From Choristocarpus tenellus KU-1152 (taxonomy: Eukaryota > Phaeophyceae), in contig CAXNAD020000003.1 of NCBI GenBank assembly GCA_964200185.2, positions 1 to 64,000 of the forward strand: a stretch of 64,000 nt of DNA. Direction: 5' to 3'. Shown in pieces: positions 12,401-23,484 of the stretch (within the stretch, counting starts at the first letter, position 1; each line of letters begins with the position of its first letter). The translations under genes and the position numbers were made by a program. The notes under the pieces were generated by a model. That model did not search any database, was not told the DNA's origin, and saw nothing but the letters and a program-made list of their open reading frames with translations.

Positions 12401-15400
12401 TCCAAGTTTTTTTTTTACATCTACTGTTTTTATCTACTGTTTACATCTACTGTTTACATGTACTGTTTATATCTACTCTTTACATCTACTCTTTTTATCT
12501 ACTGGGAGTACCATCCTTCCATCTCATGTGCTAATGTATGTACCATCCTCTGTGACTTGAATAAACAGAGGTATTGAAAATGTGACAATCTCAGTACATG
12601 GTCATGATGACCTTGGTATGGCGGTGGCTAACTTCATGTCTGCCATTGAGGGGGGTGCTCGCCAGGTGATGTGTTTGTTGTGGCTGTTGCATTGTACTCT
12701 GTCATTGCATCACATTGTTGCATCATTGCCTAATGTAGCCAAATGTCAGAACAATTATTCAATGGGGAAGGGAAAGATTGCTACTTTGGGTGTAATGTTG
12801 GTTTTTAGTTGATTAATGTTGGTCTTTAGATGGTTGGTTGGAGTTACACTTGCATCATTTCCAGTTCTTATTTTTTTGCATTGCATTTTTATGTGATAAG
12901 TGATAAGTGATATGTGATATGTGATATGTGATACGTGATACGTGATATGTGATATGTGATACGTGATATGTGATATGTGATATGTGATATGTGATATGTG
13001 ATATGTGATACGTGATACGTGATACGTGATACGTGATAAGTGATAAGTGATGAGTGATATGTGATAGGTGATACGTGATACTGATAGAACTTGTGATGGT
13101 AATGGCAATATTGGTGATGTATCAGATGTATCAGATGTATCAGATGTATCAGTACTTGATTGGAACGGCGATGTCAATGCTGGGGTTGTCAGGGTTACGG
13201 TCGACATGGCTGATTGGGCACTTACGTTTCACCTTGTGATTCAAGCTGTAATGGTGATAGCAATGGTTATTGTATGATAGTAGACTGTTGCTATAGACAT
13301 GAATCGTGTACTTGCTATACGTATAATGGTTGAAATATAATTGTTTGCATTATGAGCTGATCAGTATTTTACTTATTTATTTCTATTGTTGATCGATCAA
13401 TATTAGCTTTAGTTTTATCTTCACCTCTTGAATGCTGGAATGATTACAATGTGTGTTAATAATAATTACATAATAATAGTTCTATAATAATAGTAATACT
13501 AGTCTCCTTTTTTGGCCTTGTGTCAAGGTGGAGTGCACCATTAATGGCATTGGCGAGAGGGCAGGCAATGCTGCTCTTGAGGAGATTGTCATGGCTCTTC
13601 ATGTTCGAAAGGTGATTAAAAACATTTGAAAACATTTGAAAACAGACTATTCGCTTTATAATCAAATTCGACTGAACCTAATTTATATCATGCAACTATA
13701 TCTGTACGGCATGTAGGTACGCTACCTGATATACTTCACCTCAAAAGTAGCTCAAATGTCAATCATAATCATAATCATAATCATAATCATAATCATAATC
13801 ATAATCATACTCATACTCATACTCATACTCATACTCATACTCATACTCATACTCATACTCATACTCATACTCATACTCATACTCATACTCGTAGTCATGC
13901 CAGTGCATGCAGAGGTCAGTGGTAGCGATGTTATGTAATCTGGGGTTTTTAAGATGGACTAGTGTCATGCGATATGATGTTATCCCTTGTAAACAAAATG
14001 TGACTGGTGTGACATGTTTTTGGTACCATCCATCCATCCATCCATCCACAGTAATGAGACAAGAAACACTCTCAATGCTCTAGGCATTGGTAGATTGATT
14101 AAGGCTATGTAATGTAGTACTGTGATATAATACTGTAATGCACTTGATTTTTGTGTACATGAGTATCTGTTAGTTTTAATTCAGTTTTAATTCACTATAT
14201 ATTTATTATATATTCAAGTTTTCAATTGGTACAACAGTACAATCAACACATGAACCATCATTTTTGGAGTGTAAGGTGATGAAGGAAAAGAGAGATGTGT
14301 ACCCTCTGAACCTGCATGAATAGATGTAGACTAAGTGCAACAGTTTGCTTTCAATGAGAACACCATGGATGTGCAGACAAGTGACTACTGTATTGGAAGG
14401 ACATTTTTTTGTAATTATTATTGTTGTCAATAGTAATAATAGTTAATAGTGGTATCCTGCAGGATGAGTAGTCACCAACTGACTTTTGTTTTGATTGAAG
14501 TAGTTAAGTAGATACAAACTGCCAGTTTGTTGAGGTACTATCAGTAGTAACTACTATTACATAATAGTAATAATAATAACAGTAATAGTAATGAAAATAT
14601 TTTTAGTGATAGTGGTGTGATGTTCATCGAAAAGATTGATAAATAAGAAAATACCCTGGCATCTTGTATGAAATATTATTATATGTAACCAACCCCTGTG
14701 ATTTGACTTGTTAGGTAGTAGTTAAGATTATGGACACAAGCCAAGATATTTTACAGATTTTTTTAAGTGTTGATTGTTTTACTGTTGTGTTGTTGTCATG
14801 TAACCACAACACACCTCACAAGGGTCAGGGTTCAGGTGGGAAGAATTGTAGAAGTGCAGGTGGATAGCCTTGGCCTCAGGGAGGTGCGCATATCTAAACT
14901 TGCACCTAAGGATAGGATTGTGTTGTACTCATTGAGGTACACCTTCACATAGTAAGGAGTGACCAACATTGTTCACCCACAAGATAAATTTATTCAAGAT
15001 AAATTTATTGATGTCGAGGGTATGCGGCAGCTGCCCCTGGTATAGGATCAGAGAGGCGCTTTCCATGTCTGGACAGTCTATCCTGAAGGGTATTGTAGAT
15101 TTGGGAGATGGTATCCCATGTGTGAACCAAAGATCCAGCCCCTCTTGGGTCTATCACATTTTCTTTTTGTTGGGTGTCATTTTGAAGCTGCACTTGGTGG
15201 AAAGTTGTAATCTTGCTGGCAGTAATCCGGAGGTGGTCATGCCTTTTTTATAAAAAGGCAGGCATTTTATTTTTATTTTAGTAGTGGTAAGAAGGCGGTA
15301 TTGAATTAATTTAGGAGGAAGAGGTGGTGTTTGAAGTGGGCTTGTGTAAATACAAGGGGCATGGATAATATAGTTTTAGGATATATGTGGAGTATTCTGT

Positions 15401-17410
15401 TTTTTTAATGAAGATTGTACCTATGGGGGGAGGGGGGTATATGTACAGCGATTGGCAATAAAGGCAGTGTGTATGGCAGTGTGTATGGCAGTGTGTATGT
15501 GAGCATGTAGGGAACTGGAGATGGACTTAGGAGGAGATCTGTTGATATCTTATTTTGGGGTAGGCTATGAAGCTTGAGATAAATGCATCCATGCCTATGG
15601 ACATTCATTTATTCATTCATTCATTCATTCCCTCAAAGCATTAGGAGTGCATATATCCTGTATGCATTGTGTCTACATTGTGTCTACATTGTTGACTGTC
15701 CCAATAATGTGATAGAGAGGGAGAGGGGTGTATTGATTCGTAACCTGATAACCTTTGGGACTGCATATGATTACATTACAGGTTCTATGAGGTGCCACCC
15801 ACCACCTAGGGCTCCAGCAGGTCCTCAGAAAGACAGTTGAAAAATCCTCTATGCAGTTATTTATGTAGTTATTTTTTATTTATAGTTGTGGGAAGCATGT
15901 GCAAGATAGAAATGAACCACATGCATTTACATGTAATGCTGATTGACACCCAAATGATGTGAGTTGCGCTAATTTCTATAGCATATTACTACACATTACT
16001 ATGTGTGTATGTGTGTATGTGTGTATGTGTGTATTATTATTTTTAGTCTTATTAGTCTTATTATGATTATTCTTGTTGTATGTGTTCACTTTGGTCTTCG
16101 GACTATCCTGACAAATGGTCAGAGGCACTCTTCACTACTGTTCCACTTCTCATGCTAAGTACTGACTAATTGCTGTCGCACTATGGGTAATTGTACTGTG
16201 TTTCCTCTGTGTTACCTCTGTGGCTTGCTTCTTGCCTATTAGGTTTAACAAATCCCATCGCCTATTGCTCTGTGTCTTACCTTGAATATTTTCCTTGACG
16301 TTCCTTGACATTACCATCTTGATCTTGTTCTGTCTTATTTTGTGGTGTAGTGACAGGTAGGATATATAATAGGTATAAATAAGTAGTAGGTATACAGTCT
16401 GTTGTGCTTGCCATGTGGAATAACATCATCAAAATCAGATTTGGTAGGAAAGAGGTCTGGCGTAGATTTGTTTCAAATATGTTACATTTGTTTCAAATCT
16501 GTTAAGTTCATGGTGGGAACAGCCTTGTTGACCCCTTTGTTTTGTTAGCCATGAGAACGCACCTGATAGCTGTGAGTCAGAAAACACACATAACAACCCC
16601 CTTGGTGCTCCTCTATGCCTCAATGTGGTAATGAAAAGTAACATTGAATTGTGATTCATCAATATCAATATCAATATCAATCGCAATAGCAATAGCAAGA
16701 GCAATATAGCAGCTAATGAAACACATGCGGACTAGTGTGTGTGGTTAACCTTGTAGGATGGCAGTAGTGTAGTATAGCTTGGTTGAGGTGTACCCCATAC
16801 TGGTGTCCTTGTTCAACTTTAAACCATTCATAGCAGCAGGACAATATCAAGGCTAGGATAGTGCCACCATGGATCATTGTGTGTGTCAGTGGTTGAGTCA
16901 CTGGCTGGTTTGAACCTTTTTAAAATTATCAACCATCATCACCCTCTATGAACACTTCATTACAGTCAAAAACTTGACTCATAAGATAACTTGACTTGAC
17001 TTAGTTGAGTTGTGAGTAGATGTGTGACAGTACTTGGCAAGATTGATTTGCATGCCTTTGCATATATATTATTTCAGCATTGTCAGTTGACAAGTAGGAA
17101 TTGTAATTGTCATCATGTATCTTTGCACCTAATTAGTTCAGATCAGATTGAATCTCCTTGCACACCCAGACATTTTCTTGAAAACTGTTGCTATTAGTAG
17201 AACTACCACCATGCATCCACAACCTTAAACTACTGAATATTGCCAATGCTTCTCTTCCTTCCTCTCCCAGTTGACAGTTCCTATTGAACACCATCTATTT
17301 CTTACATTACTATCTATATATGACTTTTACTTTGCTGTCATGAGAATTTTTTGATTTTTTTCAACAATCCTGGAAACTTGACCTCAACATGAAATGGTAT
17401 TTGTCTTGCT

Positions 17411-17487
<77 letters not shown>

Positions 17488-17493
17488 GTGTGT

Positions 17494-17542
<49 letters not shown>

Positions 17543-20034
17543 TCTGTTACAGGGCTACTACAACCCCTCTTTTGGGCGTCCAGTTGAGTCAGAGTCACCC
17601 CTGACCAACATCAACACAGTGGAGATCTTCAAATCATCTCGATTGGTCTCGTCCATGACTGGAATGACAGTTCAGGCTAACAAGGCTATTGTTGGCGCCA
17701 ATGCCTTTGCACATGAATCAGGCATCCATCAGGTAACATCAATACTCTACTCTCTCCCAGTATAATGTGAAATATGCTTCAGAGCATGTTTGGTGTTGTG
17801 ATGCCATTAATATTGGAATTACCAAGCCAAGTCAAGCAGGACTTTTAAAATTTTTAAATCCACCGACCAGACTGCTTCTGGGAGCAGAGAGAAGTGGAGT
17901 GGTGTCTTGTTATGCATACGCCTTTGATCTGTTGAAGGTGGCCATCATAGTATCACAGTTTTTGTCAATTGGGTTGTGTGAGTGTTGGCCTTCTTACAGC
18001 TCAGAAATATTGGTTTATTTTTGGTCAATGTCGAATGTAACTGAATCATACCAACAGGGAGGTATATGCTACAGTTACAATATTGCACTAATCCCTAGAA
18101 CTGACCAACACACACCATTTGTATGTTTTGATCAAGTCCTCTTTCCTTTCTTCTGCAGTGACTGACACCTATGTTGTGAGGGCCTTGTGTTGCACATGTA
18201 TAAGATAAAAAAAATGAAAATATATCTTGAAAAAAGGTCAATGTGTGTGTATCTACCTCTCAGTTAATGTGATTTACTAGAAGGAGAACAATAATTTAAC
18301 TGTTCTGAAAGTGTACATTGTATAAGTTGAGCGTTAGTGTTGTCAATTTTTGACTATTGTATTAATAACAGGTGTTGTTTGTCCTCTTCTACTACTGTGA
18401 TACATAGTATTGTTATTGATGGTACAGATTGAGATCTCCACAATCACGCCAATTGTTTATGAAATCCTCTGGGTCTGACTTCCTACGGTACTCAGTTGGG
18501 ATAGCTGTAAGCACCAAGTATGAGCACCAACTAGAATCACACAAGAGTGTAATATTGATAGTAATGGTACTGATGGAAGTACCATCTTGGTCTGTGTCTT
18601 CCTTAAGTGTGTTTATAGTCTGTTGAATGCCTGACTGCATTTGTGGCATTTGTGGCATTTGTTTGCCTTGTTTTAGTAACTCAATTTTATAACAAGTGTT
18701 GTTTGATAAATTAATCACTACTTGTAGTTAGTTGTTGGTGCTGTTGTGTGCCTTGACATATTTCCTTTCCTCTGTTTACCTTTTATTCCAAGGATGGAGT
18801 GCTCAAGAATAAGGAAACCTATGAAATTATGGATGCTGAGTTGGTGGGTATCTTCCAAGACACATCCCTGGTACTGGGGAAACACTCTGGTCGACATGCC
18901 TTTCGCTCACGCCTTCAGGTACACTACAATATCCGTCACACAGAAATGTATCACTGTACCACAATGCACTTTGCCTCACTCTACTCTTAAAGGACCTTAC
19001 CATCTTTAATTGGGGTATTATTGTCCCAATGAACTTACTGAATCTAGGATAAGAGTATATTGATATTATGGTGTGCTGACAAGATAGGGATGTGTCACTA
19101 ATATTCCATGTTGAGAATGTAGTAGATCCGACTTGTTTATAGTAGATCAGTAGAGCATGCCTCTAAATTTCCATTTGTAGTATTGACAGTGTTGTGGAAA
19201 TTGATAAGTAGCCTCTACTGGTAGTCACATGTCAAATGGGTTCAAGTGCAATGTTGGACAGGATAAACCTATTTTGGGACTTGATTCCACCAGACGGGTC
19301 TATTTATTGTACATGGTTAACTTGTTTCCCTGGTGTTGACTCATTGGTAGAGCTGTGTCCTTGAATACTCCCAACAGTAAGGCAGTCCTTGGTCCATCAC
19401 TGACGATGCTGCTGTTGTATTCTGGCCCTTTTAAAAACCTTGTCAATGTTCATCTTTGTGGATTCTCATCTATACATTTTTATTTTTGTTACGTTTCACC
19501 TTTGTTGAATCCTGTTTCTTTTTCTCAATGTACTAATGTAAGGTGATCCATTCCCAGTCTTTGTTATCTGCAAATAGTCTGTAGTGGTGCCTCCATGCCC
19601 TGTCTGACCTGTTGCTACTTCTGCTGACATGGTGTTGGTAGTAATCACAGAGATATCATACTAAAAATCCACTCTATTAATGGCAGCATCATCATCATCC
19701 CTGTCAAACAAGGCTGTATCGTGTAGACAACCATGTCTTGTGCAATATGACCTATGAATTGTGTCTTGCTGTACTCTTGTTTTTGGTGTACATGTCAGGA
19801 CTTGGGGTACATTGTCAATGAAGATGAACTGCAGAGGGCCTTCCTCCGTTTTAAGGAGCTTGCAGACAAAAAAAAGGATATCACAGTCAAGGACCTAGAG
19901 TCCGTTGTAAATGATGAGATTAGAGAACTGCAGCAGCGATATCAGCTTGTTGGGGTACAGGTGACAATTACCGCAATTTATTTAATTTTCATTGTTATTG
20001 TTGTTATTGTTAATTGTTATTATTATTGTTATTA

Positions 20035-20069
<35 letters not shown>

Positions 20070-21975
20070 GTTATTAGATTTTATGGTTGCTAGTAGTAAC
20101 AATAAGTACACATTTCCCATGGCATACAATAACCCGGTAGTTCTATTCTATCTGTAATGACTGGATATTAGAGGTACTATATATATATATATATTTATAT
20201 TTATATTTATATATATTTTTTGTTGATGCGCTTACTTTGTCCTGAGTACTGAATGCACCTCACAGATGACTCACAGAATTGATTTCTGTGTAAGCAGTTA
20301 ATCCATTTGTTCCTCAGCTGTATTCTAACATAGTCTGAGTTGTGGCATTTATTTTTCCCCAATTTGGCTTGTTTTTTAAAGAATAAGAGTCAGTGTTCTA
20401 ACAGTTCTAACAGTTCTAACAGTTTGTCCCTTTGCTGTACATTGGTTACTGTGTTTGTATTGATTGCTATTAATGCAAGACAACAATAGTCAAGCGTGTA
20501 GTACCTTTTGCTATCCATCCTGCAACACCCATTTTTGCTCATTCTCTGCCTTGACTCCTAGGTTCTAGTTGATTGTCATGATATCAGCACCCATCAATAG
20601 TCCTCAAACAGGATGGTAGGATGGTATTAACCTAGTTATTTTGTGATAGAGATCAAGAATATTGCGAGTATGGGATTGGCTGGTATTGGTGTTCAATATA
20701 GATAATGTTGATATTCAATGTAGATAATGTTGATATTCAATGTAGATAATGTTGATATTCAATGTAGATAATGTTGATATTCAATATATATCATGTTGGT
20801 GTTGGACCGTACCAAGTGAACTGCAGTACTTGAGCCACACTCAGCTGTCTATTCAAAGTAATTTCGTCCTCACATCCCTTCCATCAGCAGTCTCCACACA
20901 AAGGCGTGTACAGTATGCCAAGACTTATTTTGGTAGCACAATCTTTTCATTCCACATTTTCGTGACTCTGATGCTGTATCATCAACAGTACTTTGTATTC
21001 TTGCTGCAATATGCACTGTTTACACTAGAAATAGTAATCATATCAAAGTAATGTTTGTATGGCAATATGGTGTCTGGTGTCATGTGATAGGTTCTGGCAG
21101 GTACCAACAACAAACCAACTGCAACTGCCACTATATACGATACCTGCACAGCACAAGAGGCCACTGTAGCCTCCATTGGAACAGGCCCAGTAGATGCAGC
21201 CTATAAAGCAATCGATAGTCTTGTAGGCACACAAGGGATCAAGCTACTGGAGTACTCTGTCGCCAGGTTTGTGCTATGCTATTTCATACAAAGGCAGTAC
21301 ACAGAGCAGAATTGGAATTGGGAGGTATTTTGTACTTTGTTCATAGTATGTTGTTTGTGTTTAGCGCAAATTACTCTGTTCAGTGGTTTAAGAGCATTTT
21401 GTTGAGTAGTTGTGTTTACTTATGTGTGTGTATTTTGTTGAGGTACTAGCTCTAATACTAAGGTACTATGTAAGTACAAGGTACAAGGTAGGATACTATA
21501 TAAATAAATATGGGAAACTGGATGGTATAATATGGTATAATCCATTTGAGGGGAGTGGATAAGTTCATGAACTATGGTTGGACATACTGCTCTGTGCACA
21601 CCTTGATATGCCACAAACTTCTACCTCATCCCTTAACCTATTTACATTAATTAGTTAACCTATTTACATTGGTTTTGCATATATTAATTGTCACCCCTGC
21701 ACTGAAAATACTACCATATCGTAACTGCTATGCAATGATGCTATACAATGATGCTATACAATGATAATGGTGACAGTGTGACAGCTGGCATTGACGCCCT
21801 GGGGGAGGTGACAGTTCGAGTAGAGGATGAATCCTCTGGAAGGGTGTTCTTTGGGAGGGCTGCAGATACGGACATCATTCATGCCTCAACTGAGGCTTAC
21901 TTAAGTGCTGTTAACAGGCTCAGTTCTGCAAGGGGAGATCCTGACAAGAAACATCCCCAGAAGGATATCCTTTAG
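3437..21975 (+). CDS. leuA: 2-isopropylmalate synthase, plastid-targeted, 15 exons
   Basis: Catalyses the first committed step of leucine synthesis: 2-oxoisovalerate plus acetyl-CoA to 2-isopropylmalate. Exons: 3437-3526, 3732-3945, 4399-4499, 5124-5201, 8776-8865, 9812-9916, 10354-10461, 11481-11596, 12569-12665, 13528-13611, 17553-17732, 18793-18918, 19799-19960, 21091-21266, 21777-21975. These give 641 residues with no phase conflict. A signal peptide ([14 protein letters not shown]) runs into VAFVGP at the exon 1/2 junction, a bipartite plastid presequence. The HMGL-like TIM barrel has [32 protein letters not shown] (HxH metal ligands), [14 protein letters not shown] and [24 protein letters not shown] follows. 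The last two exons form the C-terminal leucine-binding regulatory domain ([10 protein letters not shown]). A homolog such as citramalate synthase is less likely given the complete LeuA motif set. Oddities are Gly between the two metal His residues, where bacterial enzymes usually have Cys, and the 18.5-kb span. Confidence 0.95.
6408..6492. repeat. 35-bp direct duplication
   Basis: The segment ATATGTGTTTGGACATAG plus TATTATTACTCAAATC occurs twice, at about 6408-6442 and 6458-6492. It runs directly into the CAAATCAATTATTA tandem array. Confidence 0.8.
6485..6590. repeat. Tandem repeat, CAAATCAATTATTA(A/C)T unit
   Basis: About seven near-identical copies of a roughly 16-bp AT-rich unit lie inside intron 4 of the isopropylmalate synthase gene. 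Confidence 0.85.
7108..7170. repeat. Interstitial telomere-like (TTAGGG)n tract
   Basis: About ten consecutive GGTTAG units, nearly perfect, sit within intron 4. Shorter matching tracts occur near 7850-7865, 7948-7960, 10188-10200, 37466-37480, 56728-56745 and 59870-59883, in both orientations and mostly in introns or intergenic DNA. This is the vertebrate-type telomere motif, which is also used by many protists. Confidence 0.9.
7355..7418. repeat. Tandem repeat, TGTCAAAATAGTRTA unit
   Basis: Four copies of a 16-bp unit alternate between GTGTAT and GTATAT endings, inside intron 4 of the isopropylmalate synthase gene. Confidence 0.85.
7976..8203. repeat. Degenerate TTATTA/TTGTCA microsatellite
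   Basis: This is about 230 bp of trinucleotide-like sequence built from ATT, GTT and TCA. It opens long but meaningless reading frames (Asn/Asp-rich on one strand, Tyr/Cys/His-rich on the other). Confidence 0.85.
9339..9395. repeat. 11-bp tandem repeat (TGTGTGAAGCA)
   Basis: Five perfect copies lie in intron 5 of the isopropylmalate synthase gene. Confidence 0.9.
9460..9530. repeat. 23-bp tandem repeat
   Basis: Three copies of a unit beginning TGGTTAGAGATGTACTTGTA lie in intron 5 of the isopropylmalate synthase gene. Confidence 0.88.
9933..9993. repeat. 11-bp tandem repeat (GTGATTGCTTA)
   Basis: Five to six copies start a few bases after exon 6 of the isopropylmalate synthase gene, close to the donor site. 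Confidence 0.88.
10521..10729. repeat. 20-bp minisatellite (ATGTCATGATTTGATGGTAT)
   Basis: Ten consecutive 20-bp units and a partial one, with AT/TA variants, lie in intron 7 of the isopropylmalate synthase gene. Confidence 0.92.
12892..13080. repeat. 7-bp satellite-like array (GTGATAY)n
   Basis: About 27 copies of GTGATAT/GTGATAC/GTGATAA lie in intron 9 of the isopropylmalate synthase gene. Because 7 is not a multiple of 3, the minus strand reads as an artefactual ITYH-S repeat protein. Confidence 0.92.
13116..13152. repeat. 9-bp repeat (GATGTATCA)
   Basis: Four tandem copies follow the 7-bp array in the same intron. Confidence 0.85.
13761..13890. repeat. Hexanucleotide array switching from AATCAT to ACTCAT
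   Basis: About eight AATCAT units are followed by about fourteen ACTCAT units with a sharp single-step switch. The array is in intron 10 of the isopropylmalate synthase gene. Confidence 0.92.
17411..17540. repeat. (TGTGTA)n/(TG)n array at a splice acceptor
   Basis: About 130 bp of TGTGTATG and then pure TG ends 12 bp before the acceptor of exon 11 (exon starts 17553). The usual polypyrimidine tract is thus replaced by a GT-rich array and TTTGTCTGTTACAG. Confidence 0.92.
19975..20075. repeat. TTATTG/TTATTA microsatellite
   Basis: An AT-rich trinucleotide array lies just inside intron 13 of the isopropylmalate synthase gene. A short (AT)n tract follows at about 20175-20215. Confidence 0.85.
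20700..20790. repeat. 22-bp tandem repeat
   Basis: Four copies of TAGATAATGTTGATATTCAA plus TG lie in intron 13 of the isopropylmalate synthase gene. Confidence 0.88.
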
Positions 21976-23484
21976 AACATAGTTTAATCCCCAAAACTCT
22001 GCTATATGTTGCAATTGATAGAGTGGTATATATCACTTCATGTCAATACAGGCTATCTTTCATGCCATGTTTGTAGAGTAGGTCACAGGGGTTGTAGAAG
22101 TATCGTGATTGGAGTTTTCAATAGCATTCTGCAAGGTTGACCTCATTCACATGGCGTATTGTAGATGTGGGTTTTAACTGCTTACTTGCTTTGATCTTCT
22201 TCTATCTGACATTAGTTTTTCCTCAAGTCGTATTCATTGTTGCAGGTCTCTCCTCCTTTGTCACTATGTGTGGGGAAGGCTTAAGAAAATCTTGATGGAG
22301 TGTGTAGGTTTAGCAACAGCAACAGTACTTGTTTTTTTCTGTCAGTTGATGGACACTTAATTTGACTTGATTTTACTTAATTTGCTAAACTGCTTCAAGG
22401 AAACCCATCACCCACTGGGATCCAATTGGGGTAGTCGAGAACATCATGTTGGGCAACCTAAACCATGAGCAGCACAAATGTTAAACTTTTTTTTGGTTTA
22501 AGGGTGAACCAAAGAGGAATGCTCACTGACAGTATACGTTTCCCTTGTTTCCTGCCTGGGAAGTGGAATCACAACATTTCATCCCTATCAAGTGACTGGT
22601 AAGTATCTTGTTTTACATTGATCATTGTGGCCATGCTTGTCACTGAGCCTGTTTACAGTCTGTGATGTATTGGGTCTTCAGTCATTGCTGACGATATGTA
22701 TGCACTCGAAGTATGCTAGACATATGTACTGTTAGTAGTGTTGGTAGTATTCACATTAACAGGATTGATTTATTTCATTTGGTACTGTCATGTGGATTGT
22801 GAAGAAAATACATGTAACTCAAGTAGGATATACCTGAGTACAATTTTTGTTGAGTTGGGGAAGTTGTGTTGAATGTCTTCATTGTGTACTCACCAAAGAC
22901 ATTCCAGATCATCTGCGTTTAATCTGCAGATACTGCTCCACTACTCAGAGCGATACCTGGCAAGTGAGACTTGATCCTATTCTTTATATGTGTATGTGCA
23001 AAATACTTACAGCGAGTCTCAGGGGCTATAGCAAGAACACTCTATGTATATATATACTACAATGGTTTTATGTCATTCGTCAATGCTATCATCAAATGTT
23101 GCCACTCTTATTGCACTAATAATAATATTGATCTATTTTTTATGTTGTCAGTAGTACAACCCAATAACAATATTAGTAGTAGGAGTAGTAACAGTATATA
23201 GCACAAATAGCACCATTTACAGTATGAAAACTGGTTGAAGTTACCATGACCAGCAGGTGCCACCGTTTTGAAGTTAGTTACCACTGAGTTTTAGTGATTG
23301 AAGTTGTTGAAGATGATGCCGACAGACAACCAATAAAGTGTTCATCAATTTACAACACAGAAGTGAAAGAAGATACCCTCTATTAGTAGGTACACAATTA
23401 TTCAAAATATACACTTCCTGTGGTGTTGAAAATAGGTATCTTACTTCAGGACCTTTTGTTCTTAATTGAAGATAGTATAATTAT
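21976..23484. other. Convergent intergenic region
   Basis: This lies between the stop codons of the isopropylmalate synthase (plus) and the GTPase-like gene (minus), so it must contain both 3' UTRs. One small phase-compatible minus-strand segment near 22950-22905 (reading LNADDLECLW before a GTGAGT donor) looks exon-like but cannot be tied to any gene. Nothing else is supported. Confidence 0.5.

Noticed and set aside
12755-13207. 150-codon minus-strand frame with ITYHIS repeats
   Set aside because: A 7-bp tandem array gives a 7-residue repeat in any open frame; it lies in an intron.
13756-14049. Poly-Ile/Leu and poly-Asp/Glu-Tyr open frames
   Set aside because: Both strands simply translate the hexanucleotide array.
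17389-17765. Long VYVYVY or VCVCVC open frames
   Set aside because: They are translations of the (TGTGTA)n/(TG)n array in an intron; only the part from 17553 is exon.
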